NCBI GenBank assembly: GCA_004563275.1
Contig: SFSZ01000006.1
Coordinates: 7,097-71,096 of the forward strand
Direction of reading: 5' to 3'
Length of the DNA: 64,000 bases
From: a bacterium
GTDB lineage: Bacteria; Bacillota_I; Bacilli_A; RF39; UBA660
A program made the translations under genes and the position numbers. Under the pieces are notes generated by a model. That model ran no database searches and was not told where the DNA came from. It worked only from the letters and a program-made list of their open reading frames with translations. How positions within the stretch are numbered: position 1 is the first letter of the stretch; each line of letters starts with the position of its first letter. Of this stretch, positions 1 through 7,702 are shown one piece after another.

Positions 1-1
1 T

Positions 2-346
2 TTAGTTATCCCTGATTTACAAGGAAAACTAGATGGATTTGCTTTTAGAGTTCCCACTGATGATGGTTCTGTAATTGATCTATCATTAATCTTAAAAAGA
101 GAAGTAACCAAAGAAGAAGTAAATGAAGCCTTTGTAAATAATCAAAATGAAGTATTAAAGTTTACTTATGACCCAATTGTTTCAAGCGATATAATTGGTA
201 ATGCTTGTGGTTGTTTAGTCGATGGCTTATCAACAAAAGTACTAGATATTAACAAAAGAGAAATCAAAGTAGTAGCATGGTATGACAACGAATATGGTTA
301 TTCCGCTCAAATGCTTAGAACAATGGATAAACTATTAAAGTTATAA
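2..346 (+). CDS. gap: glyceraldehyde-3-phosphate dehydrogenase, C-terminal part (5' end outside window)
   Basis: The reading frame is open from the window edge and ends at TAA 344-346. The 114 residues match the end of the GAPDH catalytic domain: GKLDGFAFRVPT, SSDIIGN, and the near-terminal KVVAWYDNEYGYS that contacts the cofactor and substrate. GAPDH converts glyceraldehyde 3-phosphate, NAD and phosphate to 1,3-bisphosphoglycerate in cytoplasmic glycolysis. After SSDIIGN the usual stretch (commonly a Ser-Ser-Ile-Phe-Asp-Ala type) reads ACGCLVDGL, so it is somewhat diverged. The catalytic Cys and the Rossmann domain lie upstream of the window. Only 9 bases separate it from the next gene, so the two are probably co-transcribed. 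Confidence 0.93.
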   Translation, partial: LVIPDLQGKLDGFAFRVPTDDGSVIDLSLILKREVTKEEVNEAFVNNQNEVLKFTYDPIVSSDIIGNACGCLVDGLSTKVLDINKREIKVVAWYDNEYGYSAQMLRTMDKLLKL

Positions 347-355
347 GAGGTTCCT

Positions 356-751
356 ATGAAAGCCATTATGGAATATAACGTTACCGGTTCTTTAAATGGA
401 AAAGTAACATATTATCCTAAAAATAATCATAAAGTACCACTAACAAAAACCATAACTTCAGTCTTAGAAAGTTTTGAATCAAAAAAGAAAACCTATACTA
501 ACTGGGAAAAATATGATTATTTCTTAAACAACATCATGAAAGAATATCCAAACGTATTAAATAAAAAAATGTTTACTGAAATAAATAAACAAAAAGAAGA
601 ATATCAAGAAATGACTGAAACCCAAAACTTCTATACCAAAGAAGATTATGAAAAAGCTATTAAAGATATAGATTCTTTATATTTGAATTTAATTCATGAA
701 GTAGAAACTAAAACTAAAACTAGGTTTGGTATTGATTTTACTTTAGAATAA
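356..751 (+). CDS. hypothetical protein, 131 aa
   Basis: I do not recognise this protein. It is a short, charged, probably soluble and mostly helical protein with no signal peptide, membrane segment or Cys cluster. The start at 356 is supported by a GAGG sequence in the 9-base gap after gap. The stop is followed at once by a strong terminator hairpin, so gap and this gene look like the end of one transcript. No function can be assigned. Confidence 0.75.
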   Translation: MKAIMEYNVTGSLNGKVTYYPKNNHKVPLTKTITSVLESFESKKKTYTNWEKYDYFLNNIMKEYPNVLNKKMFTEINKQKEEYQEMTETQNFYTKEDYEKAIKDIDSLYLNLIHEVETKTKTRFGIDFTLE

Positions 752-780
752 CAGAGAAAACATGATTTTTCTCTGTTTTT
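751..780 (+). terminator. rho-independent terminator after the gap operon
   Basis: A 10-bp stem, ACAGAGAAAA (751-760) pairing with TTTTCTCTGT (767-776), is followed by a T run. It overlaps the stop codon of the upstream gene. An extended -10 box begins 2 bases further on. Confidence 0.85.
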
Positions 781-781
781 A

Positions 782-790
782 TGTTATAAT
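782..790 (+). promoter_or_regulatory. extended -10 promoter for the 810 gene
   Basis: TGTTATAAT (TG-n-TATAAT) lies directly after the terminator T-run. No convincing -35 box is visible. Transcription would start near 797, giving a leader of about 13 nt that just contains the GGGAG ribosome binding site. Confidence 0.55.
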
Positions 791-809
791 CAAAAAAGGG
801 AGTTTTTTT

Positions 810-1898
810 ATGGTTAGAAATAATAATATCGAAGTAATAAATGCTTGTATTGAAGATCAAATAAATCAAACAAGAAAAATTTTAATAAATGAAAAAGGTT
901 GTAAAGACCTAGATGAAAAATATCTAAATTATACCTTAAGAGGTGACTTAAATACTCTTACCCCTCAAGAAGGATTAAACTTACAAAGAGAAGCTTACTA
1001 CTATTATGATTTATATCGTATCAATAATTTACCAGCAACTAAAGATGGTTCAAATCCCATTATTAGATGCAGACTTCATAATGGTTTTGAATTAGAAGCT
1101 AATTCATATCGTTTTAAAAATGTTCAAAGTGCTAAATCAATTAGAAACATTCTTATTAGTAGTAATGGTGATGTTACTTCTAAAAGAGAATCAACAATTA
1201 AAGAATCAAGACAAAAATATTTAAAACACAAAAGTTTTGTATCATCAGGTAATATTTTTACTAAAGAATTTATGATTGAAGCAAAAGGTGATAAAGAAAG
1301 CGTTAAATTGTCATATAAACCAGGTAAACGTATCGAAAAAGTATATGGTCCAATTACTCATGTAACTTATCAAGAAGAGCAAGATACAAAAGAAATAGTT
1401 ACTGCTTCTGGAGCATACTCTCACTATAAAATATTAGACTTTACATTAAGATTAACTAACAATGATTTTACTTCTGGAACCCTTGTTTTAGAAGATCTAG
1501 ACACTGATAAAACAAGAATAGTTATTAAAGTTAAAGATAACCAAGTAAGTATTTGTAAATATTCTCGTAAAGGAAGAAAAATAGATTTATTAGATGGCAC
1601 TCATAACTTTAATACAATAATTGAATTACTAGAACCAGATACATCTAAAATTGAAAGTCCATACCTAAAAAGACTTATTCATGCCTTTGCATCTGGAGTA
1701 TCAACAACATTAGTTTATGGCAATGATCACATTGATCCAAGTGATTTTAATTTATCAACAATAAACGAATTAGACTCTAAAGTAAGTGATGAAATTAAAC
1801 AAGTCAAAAGCGAAATTTTAGTTCCTGGCTTATTAAGTGTCGCTGATGAATACTTCGCTATAGAAAAAACCAAAGACAAAGTTATCAGAAAGGATTAA
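810..1898 (+). CDS. hypothetical protein, 362 aa, tandem paralogue of the next gene
   Basis: This family is not recognised. The frame is open from 762, but that region is the upstream terminator and promoter; ATG 810 sits 7 bases after AAAGGGAG and is the better start. The protein has no signal peptide or membrane segment. A central region with F-E-x-E-A-N, S-N-G and NIF...GD spacing looks beta-rich and recurs at similar spacing in the next gene (about residues 80-160), suggesting a diverged tandem duplication. The two genes are separated by one base and are presumably translated from one mRNA. A cytoplasmic location is inferred only from the missing signal. Confidence 0.75.
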   Translation: MVRNNNIEVINACIEDQINQTRKILINEKGCKDLDEKYLNYTLRGDLNTLTPQEGLNLQREAYYYYDLYRINNLPATKDGSNPIIRCRLHNGFELEANSYRFKNVQSAKSIRNILISSNGDVTSKRESTIKESRQKYLKHKSFVSSGNIFTKEFMIEAKGDKESVKLSYKPGKRIEKVYGPITHVTYQEEQDTKEIVTASGAYSHYKILDFTLRLTNNDFTSGTLVLEDLDTDKTRIVIKVKDNQVSICKYSRKGRKIDLLDGTHNFNTIIELLEPDTSKIESPYLKRLIHAFASGVSTTLVYGNDHIDPSDFNLSTINELDSKVSDEIKQVKSEILVPGLLSVADEYFAIEKTKDKVIRKD

Positions 1899-1899
1899 T

Positions 1900-2931
1900 A
1901 TGGAAATACAAACTGAAACAATTAGAAACGATATAATTGAAACTCAAACTAAATTACAAGATCATAAATATCGTAATAAATATTTTAACTTTAAAGCTCC
2001 ATGGGTCTTCTTTATGCAAAGAGAAACCAGAAGATTAACTCTAATCGAAGAATTTGAAGAAGAATTTGGTATGGAAATTGGAACTCCAACTATCATTCCT
2101 TACATGGAAGAAAACACTCCAATTGCTCATTTTACTTATAATGATAATTATTATTTTGAAGCAAATGGTTATCAAATCTATGATTTAGAAAGAAGAAATG
2201 GAACTGAAACTATAACCTTTGAAAGTAATGGAAAAGTAATTCAAAGTAGAAGAATGAATCATGAAATAAGCCCTTATCTATCATTTACTTGTCAAAGTAA
2301 TATCTTTAAACCTGGATTTTATTTCTACCTAGAAGGTGATGAAGAAACTCCATCAATTGAAGTTACTCTAAATGAAAAAGGATTAACAAAAGAATATGAT
2401 GAATTAACAATTACTGAAACAGCCAATAAAGAAACCAAAACAACCGTTGAATATCAAATTCCTAATTATGAACTAGAAATATCTACCGAGTTAAATGCTA
2501 GTATGGAAGTTGAATTAATTCAAATCACATTTGCCCCAAGAAATAAACATGATGATAAATATGTTGTTACTGCCACACCTTCAGATATCGAATTCTTTAA
2601 AATAGATTCACATGACCTAAAAACACCATTATCAAAAGAAGAAAAAATTGATATTCTGACAACCGATTATTTAAGTCTAACCAAAAATAACTTAATTGCT
2701 ATCTACCTAGTTAGATTATTTGAAGGCTTACAAGATAGCTTACTAAAAGATGGAAAGCTTAACAAAGATTACTTTGATAAAGATATTTTAGTTCAAATCT
2801 TAAATTATATTAACGATGAAATGAAAGGATATTTACCAGAAATTTCATCACCATCAATGCATAAGAAAGTTGAAAAATTAGTTAAAAAAGATCAAAAAAG
2901 AATTGACAAAGTACTATCATTATCAAAATAG
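1900..2931 (+). CDS. hypothetical protein, 343 aa, tandem paralogue of the previous gene
   Basis: No family is recognised. The start at 1900 follows AGAAAGGA. It shares with the upstream gene a spaced pattern of YFEANGY, SNGKV, an Arg-rich turn, SNIF and a GD-E loop, so the pair probably arose by duplication. It has a charged N-terminal helix, a beta-rich centre and a helical C-terminus ending in a Lys-rich tail. There is no signal peptide. A terminator follows directly. Function is unknown. Confidence 0.75.
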   Translation: MEIQTETIRNDIIETQTKLQDHKYRNKYFNFKAPWVFFMQRETRRLTLIEEFEEEFGMEIGTPTIIPYMEENTPIAHFTYNDNYYFEANGYQIYDLERRNGTETITFESNGKVIQSRRMNHEISPYLSFTCQSNIFKPGFYFYLEGDEETPSIEVTLNEKGLTKEYDELTITETANKETKTTVEYQIPNYELEISTELNASMEVELIQITFAPRNKHDDKYVVTATPSDIEFFKIDSHDLKTPLSKEEKIDILTTDYLSLTKNNLIAIYLVRLFEGLQDSLLKDGKLNKDYFDKDILVQILNYINDEMKGYLPEISSPSMHKKVEKLVKKDQKRIDKVLSLSK

Positions 2932-2955
2932 AAGTATTTAATTACTTCTTTTTTT
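2931..2955 (+). terminator. rho-independent terminator
   Basis: Stem GAAGTA (2931-2936) pairs with TACTTC (2943-2948), followed by seven Ts. It runs straight into the extended -10 box of the helicase gene. Confidence 0.8.
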
Positions 2956-2956
2956 A

Positions 2957-2965
2957 TGATAAAAT
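2957..2965 (+). promoter_or_regulatory. extended -10 box giving a nearly leaderless recD2-like mRNA
   Basis: TGATAAAAT ends 7 bases before the ATG at 2973, so the predicted transcription start falls at or within a few bases of the start codon. No Shine-Dalgarno sequence is visible. The call rests on the -10 match alone. Confidence 0.45.
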
Positions 2966-2972
2966 ACTATTT

Positions 2973-5147
2973 ATGAGTTACATAAAAGGAAAATATAAAA
3001 CATCAATTTTTGAAGCAACATCTGGCTATAAAGTCGGACTTTTTAAAGTACAAGAAACTGATGATAAAGAAATAGAAGAAAATAAAACCTTAACCTTTAC
3101 TGGTTATTTTACTGAATTAAATAATGAAGATACCTATATTTTATATGGAAATTATATTTTTCATGATCGTTATGGGTACCAGTTTAGTGTCACTAACTAT
3201 GAAAAAATTATGCCAACTGGTAAAGATGCTATCATCGATTTTTTATCTAGTTCATATGTTAAAGGTTGTGGAGAAGCCACTGCTAAAAGTATCTATAAAG
3301 TCTTTAAAGATGAATCATTAAACAAAATTAAAGAAAGCAAAGATAATCTTTTATTAGTTCCCAAAATGACTGAAAAGAAAGCTACAAGTATCTATAATTC
3401 TGTCTGTAAATACTTTGAAAAAGATGAAGAAATTATTAAATTAAAAAACATGGGATTTTCTATTAAAGAAACCATGGCATTAATAAATATTTATGGCGAA
3501 CAAACCCTAAATATCATTGAAAAAGATATCTATAACTTATTAGTTAAAATTGACTTTAAAAAACTAGATCGTATCTTCTTAAATAATAATGATAAAGAAG
3601 ACCCAAGAAGAATTAAAGCTTGTATTATTCAAAGTATGAAAAACTTATCATTTGCCCTAGGAGATATTTACTTATCAAAAGAAGAAATAACTAAATACAC
3701 TAGTGAACAATATAAAATAAATACCGACTTAACCCCTTACTTTGAAGAACTATTTGATATTAAAAAAATCATGATTCAAGAAGATAAATATTATCTAATT
3801 GAAGATTATTTAGATGAACTATATATTGCTAAAAATATCCCATATCTAATGACTAAATCAAAATTAAATTTAAAGAACTTTGATAACGTTATTAAAGAAT
3901 GTGAAGAATACCTTCATATTACCTATAATGAAGACCAAAAAAACGCTATCTGGACTAGTTTATCTAATAATATAAGTATTATCACTGGTGGCCCAGGAAC
4001 CGGTAAAACCACTATAATTAAAGGTATAATTAATGCCTATGCTATCATCAATAAATTAAATAATCAAGGTATCGATAGACACTTATTATTACTAGCACCA
4101 ACCGGAAGAGCCTCAAAAAGAATGAGTGAAACAAGTGGTTATGGAGCCAGTACCATTCATAGATTTCTTAAATGGGATAAAGAAAACAATATCTTTGGTG
4201 TTAACGAATTAAATCAGTTACACTATAATCTAATCATAATAGATGAAACCTCAATGATTGATAACCATCTTTTTGCATCTCTTCTAAAAGGTTTAGATTT
4301 AACTAATACCCAAATAATTCTAGTAGGTGATGAATACCAATTACCAAGTGTCGGTCCCGGACTAATCTTAAGTGATTTAATAAAAAGTAATATTCCTCAT
4401 ATAAGTCTTGAACAAATCTATAGACAAAGTGATAATTCATATATACCAGAACTAGCTAAAAATATTAAAAATTGTAATATCGACGCATCAATCAAAACTA
4501 AAAGAGATGATTTCTCATTTATTGAGTGTCCTAAAGAAGACATCAAAAAAATAATGATTAAAGTTCTAGAAAAAATGAATGATAAAAAAGTTCCTGAAAA
4601 TGCCATTCAAATTCTAGCTCCAATGTATAAAGGTGAAAATGGTATCGATAATCTAAATATAACCTTGCAAGAATTCTTTAATCCTGAAGATAATCAGAAA
4701 GCTGAAGCAATCATTGGCCCCATCACATATCGTGAAGGAGATAAAGTTTTAAATCTAGTTAATGATGTTGATAATAATATTTATAATGGAGACATTGGTT
4801 ACATTGACAGTATCAACTTAAACTCTAAAAAAGATTTTATTATTGTTAACTATGAAGGTAATTATGTTTCTTATAAAAAAGAAGACATCAATACCATAAC
4901 TCATGCTTATGCCATCAGTATTCATAAATCTCAAGGTTCTGAATTTGGCTATGTCATTATGCCAATATCTTTAAGCTATTCCCGAATGCTTTATAACAAA
5001 TTATTATATACCGGAGTATCTAGAGCTAAAAAAAGTTTAATCTTAATTGGATCTTTAGAAGCCTTTAACCAAAGTATTTATAATAATTATAGTTATCAAA
5101 GAAAAACAACTTTAACCGAAAAAATAATGAATAATTTAAAAGATTAA
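2973..5147 (+). CDS. recD2: RecD2-type 5'-3' DNA helicase (superfamily 1)
   Basis: At 724 aa it has the length and order of the RecD2/TraA family. The N-terminal OB-like region is followed by helix-hairpin-helix segments (YVKGCGEATAKSIYKVF and a second near residue 130). The SF1 helicase core has Walker A GGPGTGKTT near residue 340, Walker B IIIDETSMID near residue 420, GDEYQLPSVGPG, the motif V region AISIHKSQGSEF and motif VI YTGVSRAKKSL. Such enzymes unwind DNA with 5'-3' polarity in repair, outside a RecBCD complex; no recB or recC is nearby. It is transcribed alone after a terminator, with an apparently leaderless start. Family assignment is firm; the exact biological role is known only by analogy. 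Confidence 0.9.
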   Translation: MSYIKGKYKTSIFEATSGYKVGLFKVQETDDKEIEENKTLTFTGYFTELNNEDTYILYGNYIFHDRYGYQFSVTNYEKIMPTGKDAIIDFLSSSYVKGCGEATAKSIYKVFKDESLNKIKESKDNLLLVPKMTEKKATSIYNSVCKYFEKDEEIIKLKNMGFSIKETMALINIYGEQTLNIIEKDIYNLLVKIDFKKLDRIFLNNNDKEDPRRIKACIIQSMKNLSFALGDIYLSKEEITKYTSEQYKINTDLTPYFEELFDIKKIMIQEDKYYLIEDYLDELYIAKNIPYLMTKSKLNLKNFDNVIKECEEYLHITYNEDQKNAIWTSLSNNISIITGGPGTGKTTIIKGIINAYAIINKLNNQGIDRHLLLLAPTGRASKRMSETSGYGASTIHRFLKWDKENNIFGVNELNQLHYNLIIIDETSMIDNHLFASLLKGLDLTNTQIILVGDEYQLPSVGPGLILSDLIKSNIPHISLEQIYRQSDNSYIPELAKNIKNCNIDASIKTKRDDFSFIECPKEDIKKIMIKVLEKMNDKKVPENAIQILAPMYKGENGIDNLNITLQEFFNPEDNQKAEAIIGPITYREGDKVLNLVNDVDNNIYNGDIGYIDSINLNSKKDFIIVNYEGNYVSYKKEDINTITHAYAISIHKSQGSEFGYVIMPISLSYSRMLYNKLLYTGVSRAKKSLILIGSLEAFNQSIYNNYSYQRKTTLTEKIMNNLKD

Positions 5148-5174
5148 ACCCATAATAACATTAGAGGTGTTTTT

Positions 5175-5321
5175 ATGAAAGATTCATTAATGATGATGGT
5201 AGGCGCAGCAGCTGGTGTTGGACTATACATCGGATTATCAAACCTAACATCAAATAAAAAAGATTTAAAAAAGAAAATGAATAATCTAATTGATGATACA
5301 GCAAGTATGTTTAATAATTAA
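5175..5321 (+). CDS. small hypothetical membrane-associated protein, 48 aa
   Basis: A short gene with a good ribosome binding site (GAGGTG, 6 bases before ATG 5175) and an immediate downstream terminator. The product has a small Gly/Ala-rich hydrophobic segment (MMMVGAAAGVGLYIGL) followed by a Lys-rich amphipathic tail, like small single-pass or YtxH-type membrane proteins. Function is unknown. The ribosome binding site, clean stop and terminator support it as real. Confidence 0.65.
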   Translation: MKDSLMMMVGAAAGVGLYIGLSNLTSNKKDLKKKMNNLIDDTASMFNN

Positions 5322-5360
5322 AGGTTGAATTGACAACAAAAAATTAAAACATAAACAAAA

Positions 5361-5387
5361 AAGGTTTTGAGTATAAAACCTTTTTTT
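5361..5387 (+). terminator. rho-independent terminator
   Basis: Stem AAGGTTTT (5361-5368) pairs with AAAACCTT (5375-5382), followed by Ts. It closes the 48-aa gene and argues against a TTG start at 5367 for the next gene. Confidence 0.8.
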
Positions 5388-5402
5388 GTGCCAAAATATA
5401 AT

Positions 5403-6377
5403 ATGAATAAAATTAAATATTTAAAGCTTAGAAAAATTCTTTTATTACTGCTTATTACATATTTAATCTTACTAATTATCAGAATGTGTAATATTTTAGA
5501 AATATGTTATGCTATTATTAATTTAATTAGTCCTATATTTTTTGGATTTGCTATTAGTTGGATTTTAAAACCAATTGTCTTATATTTAAATAAATATATA
5601 AGTGAAAAGCTAAGTATACCTATCACTTATTCTATTCTTATTGTAATAATATCTATCATAAGTTATTTTTTTATTCCTGTTCTTATTAAAGAAGTAAAAA
5701 ACATTATTCCTTTTATAATTGATTTATTTAATAAAATACCTAAAGAATATACTAAAAATATTGATATGACTAGAATAGGTAAGAGACTTATTTCTTGTAC
5801 ATCCAATATTAAAAATATCTTGCTTAATATTTTTTATAGTGTTTTTATTTCTTATTATTTTTTGGTAGGGCATAAAAGTGTCACTAAATTTATATCAAAA
5901 TATACACCATCTTCTTTAATTAATGAAATAAGCACTAATTTAAAGTCTTTTGTTAAAGGAACTTTATTAGATACATTAATTCTCTTTATTATGAGTATTA
6001 TCCTCTTAACAGCCTTTAAAATGCCCTATGCCTTACTATTTTCTATAGTTATATCATTAACTAATATTATTCCATTTATTGGACCTTATATTGGAGGAGT
6101 ACCAGCCGTTTTAGTAGGTTTATCAGTTAATTTAAAATTAGGTATCACTATAACAATTATTGTCATCTTATTACAATTTGTTGAATCTAGTTTTATTCAT
6201 CCTTTAATTATGAGTAAAAGTTTAAATTTACATCCCATTTCAATTATTATTAGTTTAATTATCTTTGGATATTTATTTGGTGTAATAGGTATGCTTATAT
6301 CTACGCCAATATTAAGTGTTATTAAATCTTTATATTTATACTATAAAAAAAGACCTAAGAAAGCTCTGAATAGATAG
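5403..6377 (+). CDS. AI-2E family (UPF0118) transporter-like permease
   Basis: The 324-aa product has about 6-8 hydrophobic segments with the spacing of the AI-2E/PerM family: an N-terminal helix pair, a long amphipathic region with a positively charged loop, then a C-terminal set of helices. The conserved loop TNIIPFIGPYIGGVPA (near residues 217-232) and the later HPLIMSKSLNLHP are diagnostic. Members export small molecules or act as ion antiporters; substrate cannot be inferred. The frame extends up to a TTG at 5367, but that start lies inside the preceding terminator, so ATG 5403 is preferred. It has no obvious ribosome binding site, so the start is uncertain. Its 3' end overlaps the convergent gene by 23 bp. 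Confidence 0.8.
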   Translation: MNKIKYLKLRKILLLLLITYLILLIIRMCNILEICYAIINLISPIFFGFAISWILKPIVLYLNKYISEKLSIPITYSILIVIISIISYFFIPVLIKEVKNIIPFIIDLFNKIPKEYTKNIDMTRIGKRLISCTSNIKNILLNIFYSVFISYYFLVGHKSVTKFISKYTPSSLINEISTNLKSFVKGTLLDTLILFIMSIILLTAFKMPYALLFSIVISLTNIIPFIGPYIGGVPAVLVGLSVNLKLGITITIIVILLQFVESSFIHPLIMSKSLNLHPISIIISLIIFGYLFGVIGMLISTPILSVIKSLYLYYKKRPKKALNR

Positions 6378-7263
6378 TCTTATCATATTCATGATCTGTA
6401 ATCTTATAGTCTTCTAATTTTTTAGTATCAATTAAATAAAATTTATGAAGTAGGGTATCTTCTGTTGAATTCTCTAATACTGGATCATCCCAAGTTAAAT
6501 CCAAATGTAACCAGTTACCATTAATATATATTGCATTCCAAACATGAGTATCAGTAGATATTTTATAATTCTTAATATTAAATCTATTTAAAAATAAACT
6601 CATCGCATCAGCATAACCACCACATACCGCATATCCTTCAATTAAAGCCCCATAAGCTGTATTAGATTTATATTTACTAGTTCCTTTTTCTCTTAATACA
6701 TCATATTTAGTATGATTAATAATATAATCATGGATAGCTAAAACCTTATCTTCATCACTCATATCATCTTTTATAGTACTTTTAATTATTTCATCTATCT
6801 TATTATTTATTTTTATAATATCATCATCACTATATAACTTAGTTACCTCAACATTAACTTCACCACTATTAATCCCACAAGTAATCTTAACATTACTATA
6901 ACTATTAAAAGGACTAACAAAATTATTAATATGAGTAAGTATATTAGATTTATTACTTATATTTTGAACATCCTTAATACAATCTTTATATTCTTCTGGA
7001 CAATAAAACGTAAATGTATCATAACCTCTATTAAAAATAGAGTAGAATATACTATATAAATCATGTTTACTATAAGGGACAAAATCTTTACTATCAGAAA
7101 CAAATTCATAATTAGTCTTTTTATAGTATTCATTAGGATTACTTACTACAACTTTAGGTTTATTAGCTAAATACTTTGAAAAGTATGTAGATATATCATC
7201 CATATAATAAAAACATCCTGCCACTATTAACAGGGTAAGTATCAATTTAATTATCTTTTTCAT
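6355..7263 (-). CDS. transglutaminase-like cysteine protease-fold protein, membrane-anchored
   Basis: The 302-aa protein starts with a Lys-rich end and a hydrophobic segment (residues about 4-19), so it is probably anchored and extracytoplasmic. The C-terminal half is a transglutaminase-like core: GYAVCGGYADA with the catalytic Cys, DTHVWNAIYI with the His, and LDLTWDDP with the Asp. Such domains act as peptidases or crosslinking enzymes, often at the cell surface. The frame can be extended to 7287, but ATG 7263 begins the Lys-rich signal sequence. On this strand a TATAAT ends 9 bases before that ATG, so the mRNA would be almost leaderless. It lies downstream of rpsT behind a terminator and overlaps the convergent permease gene at its 3' end. 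Confidence 0.82.
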   Translation of the reverse strand: MKKIIKLILTLLIVAGCFYYMDDISTYFSKYLANKPKVVVSNPNEYYKKTNYEFVSDSKDFVPYSKHDLYSIFYSIFNRGYDTFTFYCPEEYKDCIKDVQNISNKSNILTHINNFVSPFNSYSNVKITCGINSGEVNVEVTKLYSDDDIIKINNKIDEIIKSTIKDDMSDEDKVLAIHDYIINHTKYDVLREKGTSKYKSNTAYGALIEGYAVCGGYADAMSLFLNRFNIKNYKISTDTHVWNAIYINGNWLHLDLTWDDPVLENSTEDTLLHKFYLIDTKKLEDYKITDHEYDKTIYSELS

Positions 7264-7272
7264 ATCATCACA

Positions 7273-7278
7273 ATTATA
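7273..7278 (-). promoter_or_regulatory. -10 box for the transglutaminase-like gene
   Basis: TATAAT on the minus strand lies after the rpsT terminator. Only 9 bases separate it from ATG 7263, implying a leader of a few bases. No clear -35 box was identified. Confidence 0.4.
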
Positions 7279-7294
7279 TAATAACAAATAAGCT

Positions 7295-7326
7295 AAAAAA
7301 AAGAAATGAAACTTAGTTCATTTCTT
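7295..7326 (-). terminator. rho-independent terminator of rpsT
   Basis: On the minus strand a 10-bp stem AAGAAATGAA / TTCATTTCTT with a 6-base loop is followed by a run of Ts. It overlaps the 3' end of rpsT. Confidence 0.85.
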
Positions 7327-7576
7327 TTACTTTTTTATTTAATCTTGCTTTTTGTCTATCACAAGTATTTTTTTTCATTAATCCTTTACTAGCGCATTTA
7401 TCGATACTAGATAAAGTTGATTTTAGTAAATCATTAGCTTTTGCTTTATCATTTTCTTTAACTGCTTTTTCTAGTCTTTTCATACCATTTTTTACTCTTG
7501 AAGTATATGAAGTATTACTAACAGTTTTTACACTATCTGTTTTAACTGTTTTTTTAGAACTTTTAATATTAGGCAT
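7313..7576 (-). CDS. rpsT: 30S ribosomal protein S20
   Basis: The 87-aa, Lys-rich helical protein begins MPNIKSSKKTVKTD and contains the S20 pattern of two long helices, with DKAKANDLLKSTLSSIDKC followed by GLMKKNTCDRQKARLNKKV. This is the usual S20 length. The frame can be extended nine codons upstream, but ATG 7576 has AAGGAG at the right distance. S20 binds 16S rRNA early in 30S assembly. It is monocistronic: its own promoter lies upstream, back to back with that of the divergent secreted-protein gene, and a strong terminator follows. Confidence 0.95.
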   Translation of the reverse strand: MPNIKSSKKTVKTDSVKTVSNTSYTSRVKNGMKRLEKAVKENDKAKANDLLKSTLSSIDKCASKGLMKKNTCDRQKARLNKKVKEMN

Positions 7577-7608
7577 TAGTTTACGCTCCTTCCTTAAATA
7601 CATTTATG

Positions 7609-7637
7609 ATTGTACCAAAAATTATATTAAAAAGCAA
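7609..7637 (-). promoter_or_regulatory. rpsT promoter
   Basis: Minus strand: -35 TTGCTT (7637-7632), 17-base spacer, -10 TACAAT (7614-7609) preceded by TGG. It lies back to back with a divergent promoter starting at 7646. Confidence 0.75.
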
Positions 7638-7645
7638 ATAAAATA

Positions 7646-7674
7646 TTGATAAAAAAAGCATTATTTGGTATTAT
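7646..7674 (+). promoter_or_regulatory. promoter of the secreted-protein gene
   Basis: -35 TTGATA (7646-7651), 17-base spacer, -10 TATTAT (7669-7674). The start codon is about 29 bases downstream. The spacing and boxes are close to those of the promoter at 59451. Confidence 0.75.
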
Positions 7675-7702
7675 TGTAATAGAAAATAGAGGTTATGTGC
7701 CT

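Noticed and set aside
5367..5402. TTG start for the AI-2E-type permease
   Set aside because: It lies within the preceding terminator hairpin, which would be translated only if transcription started upstream and passed through it.
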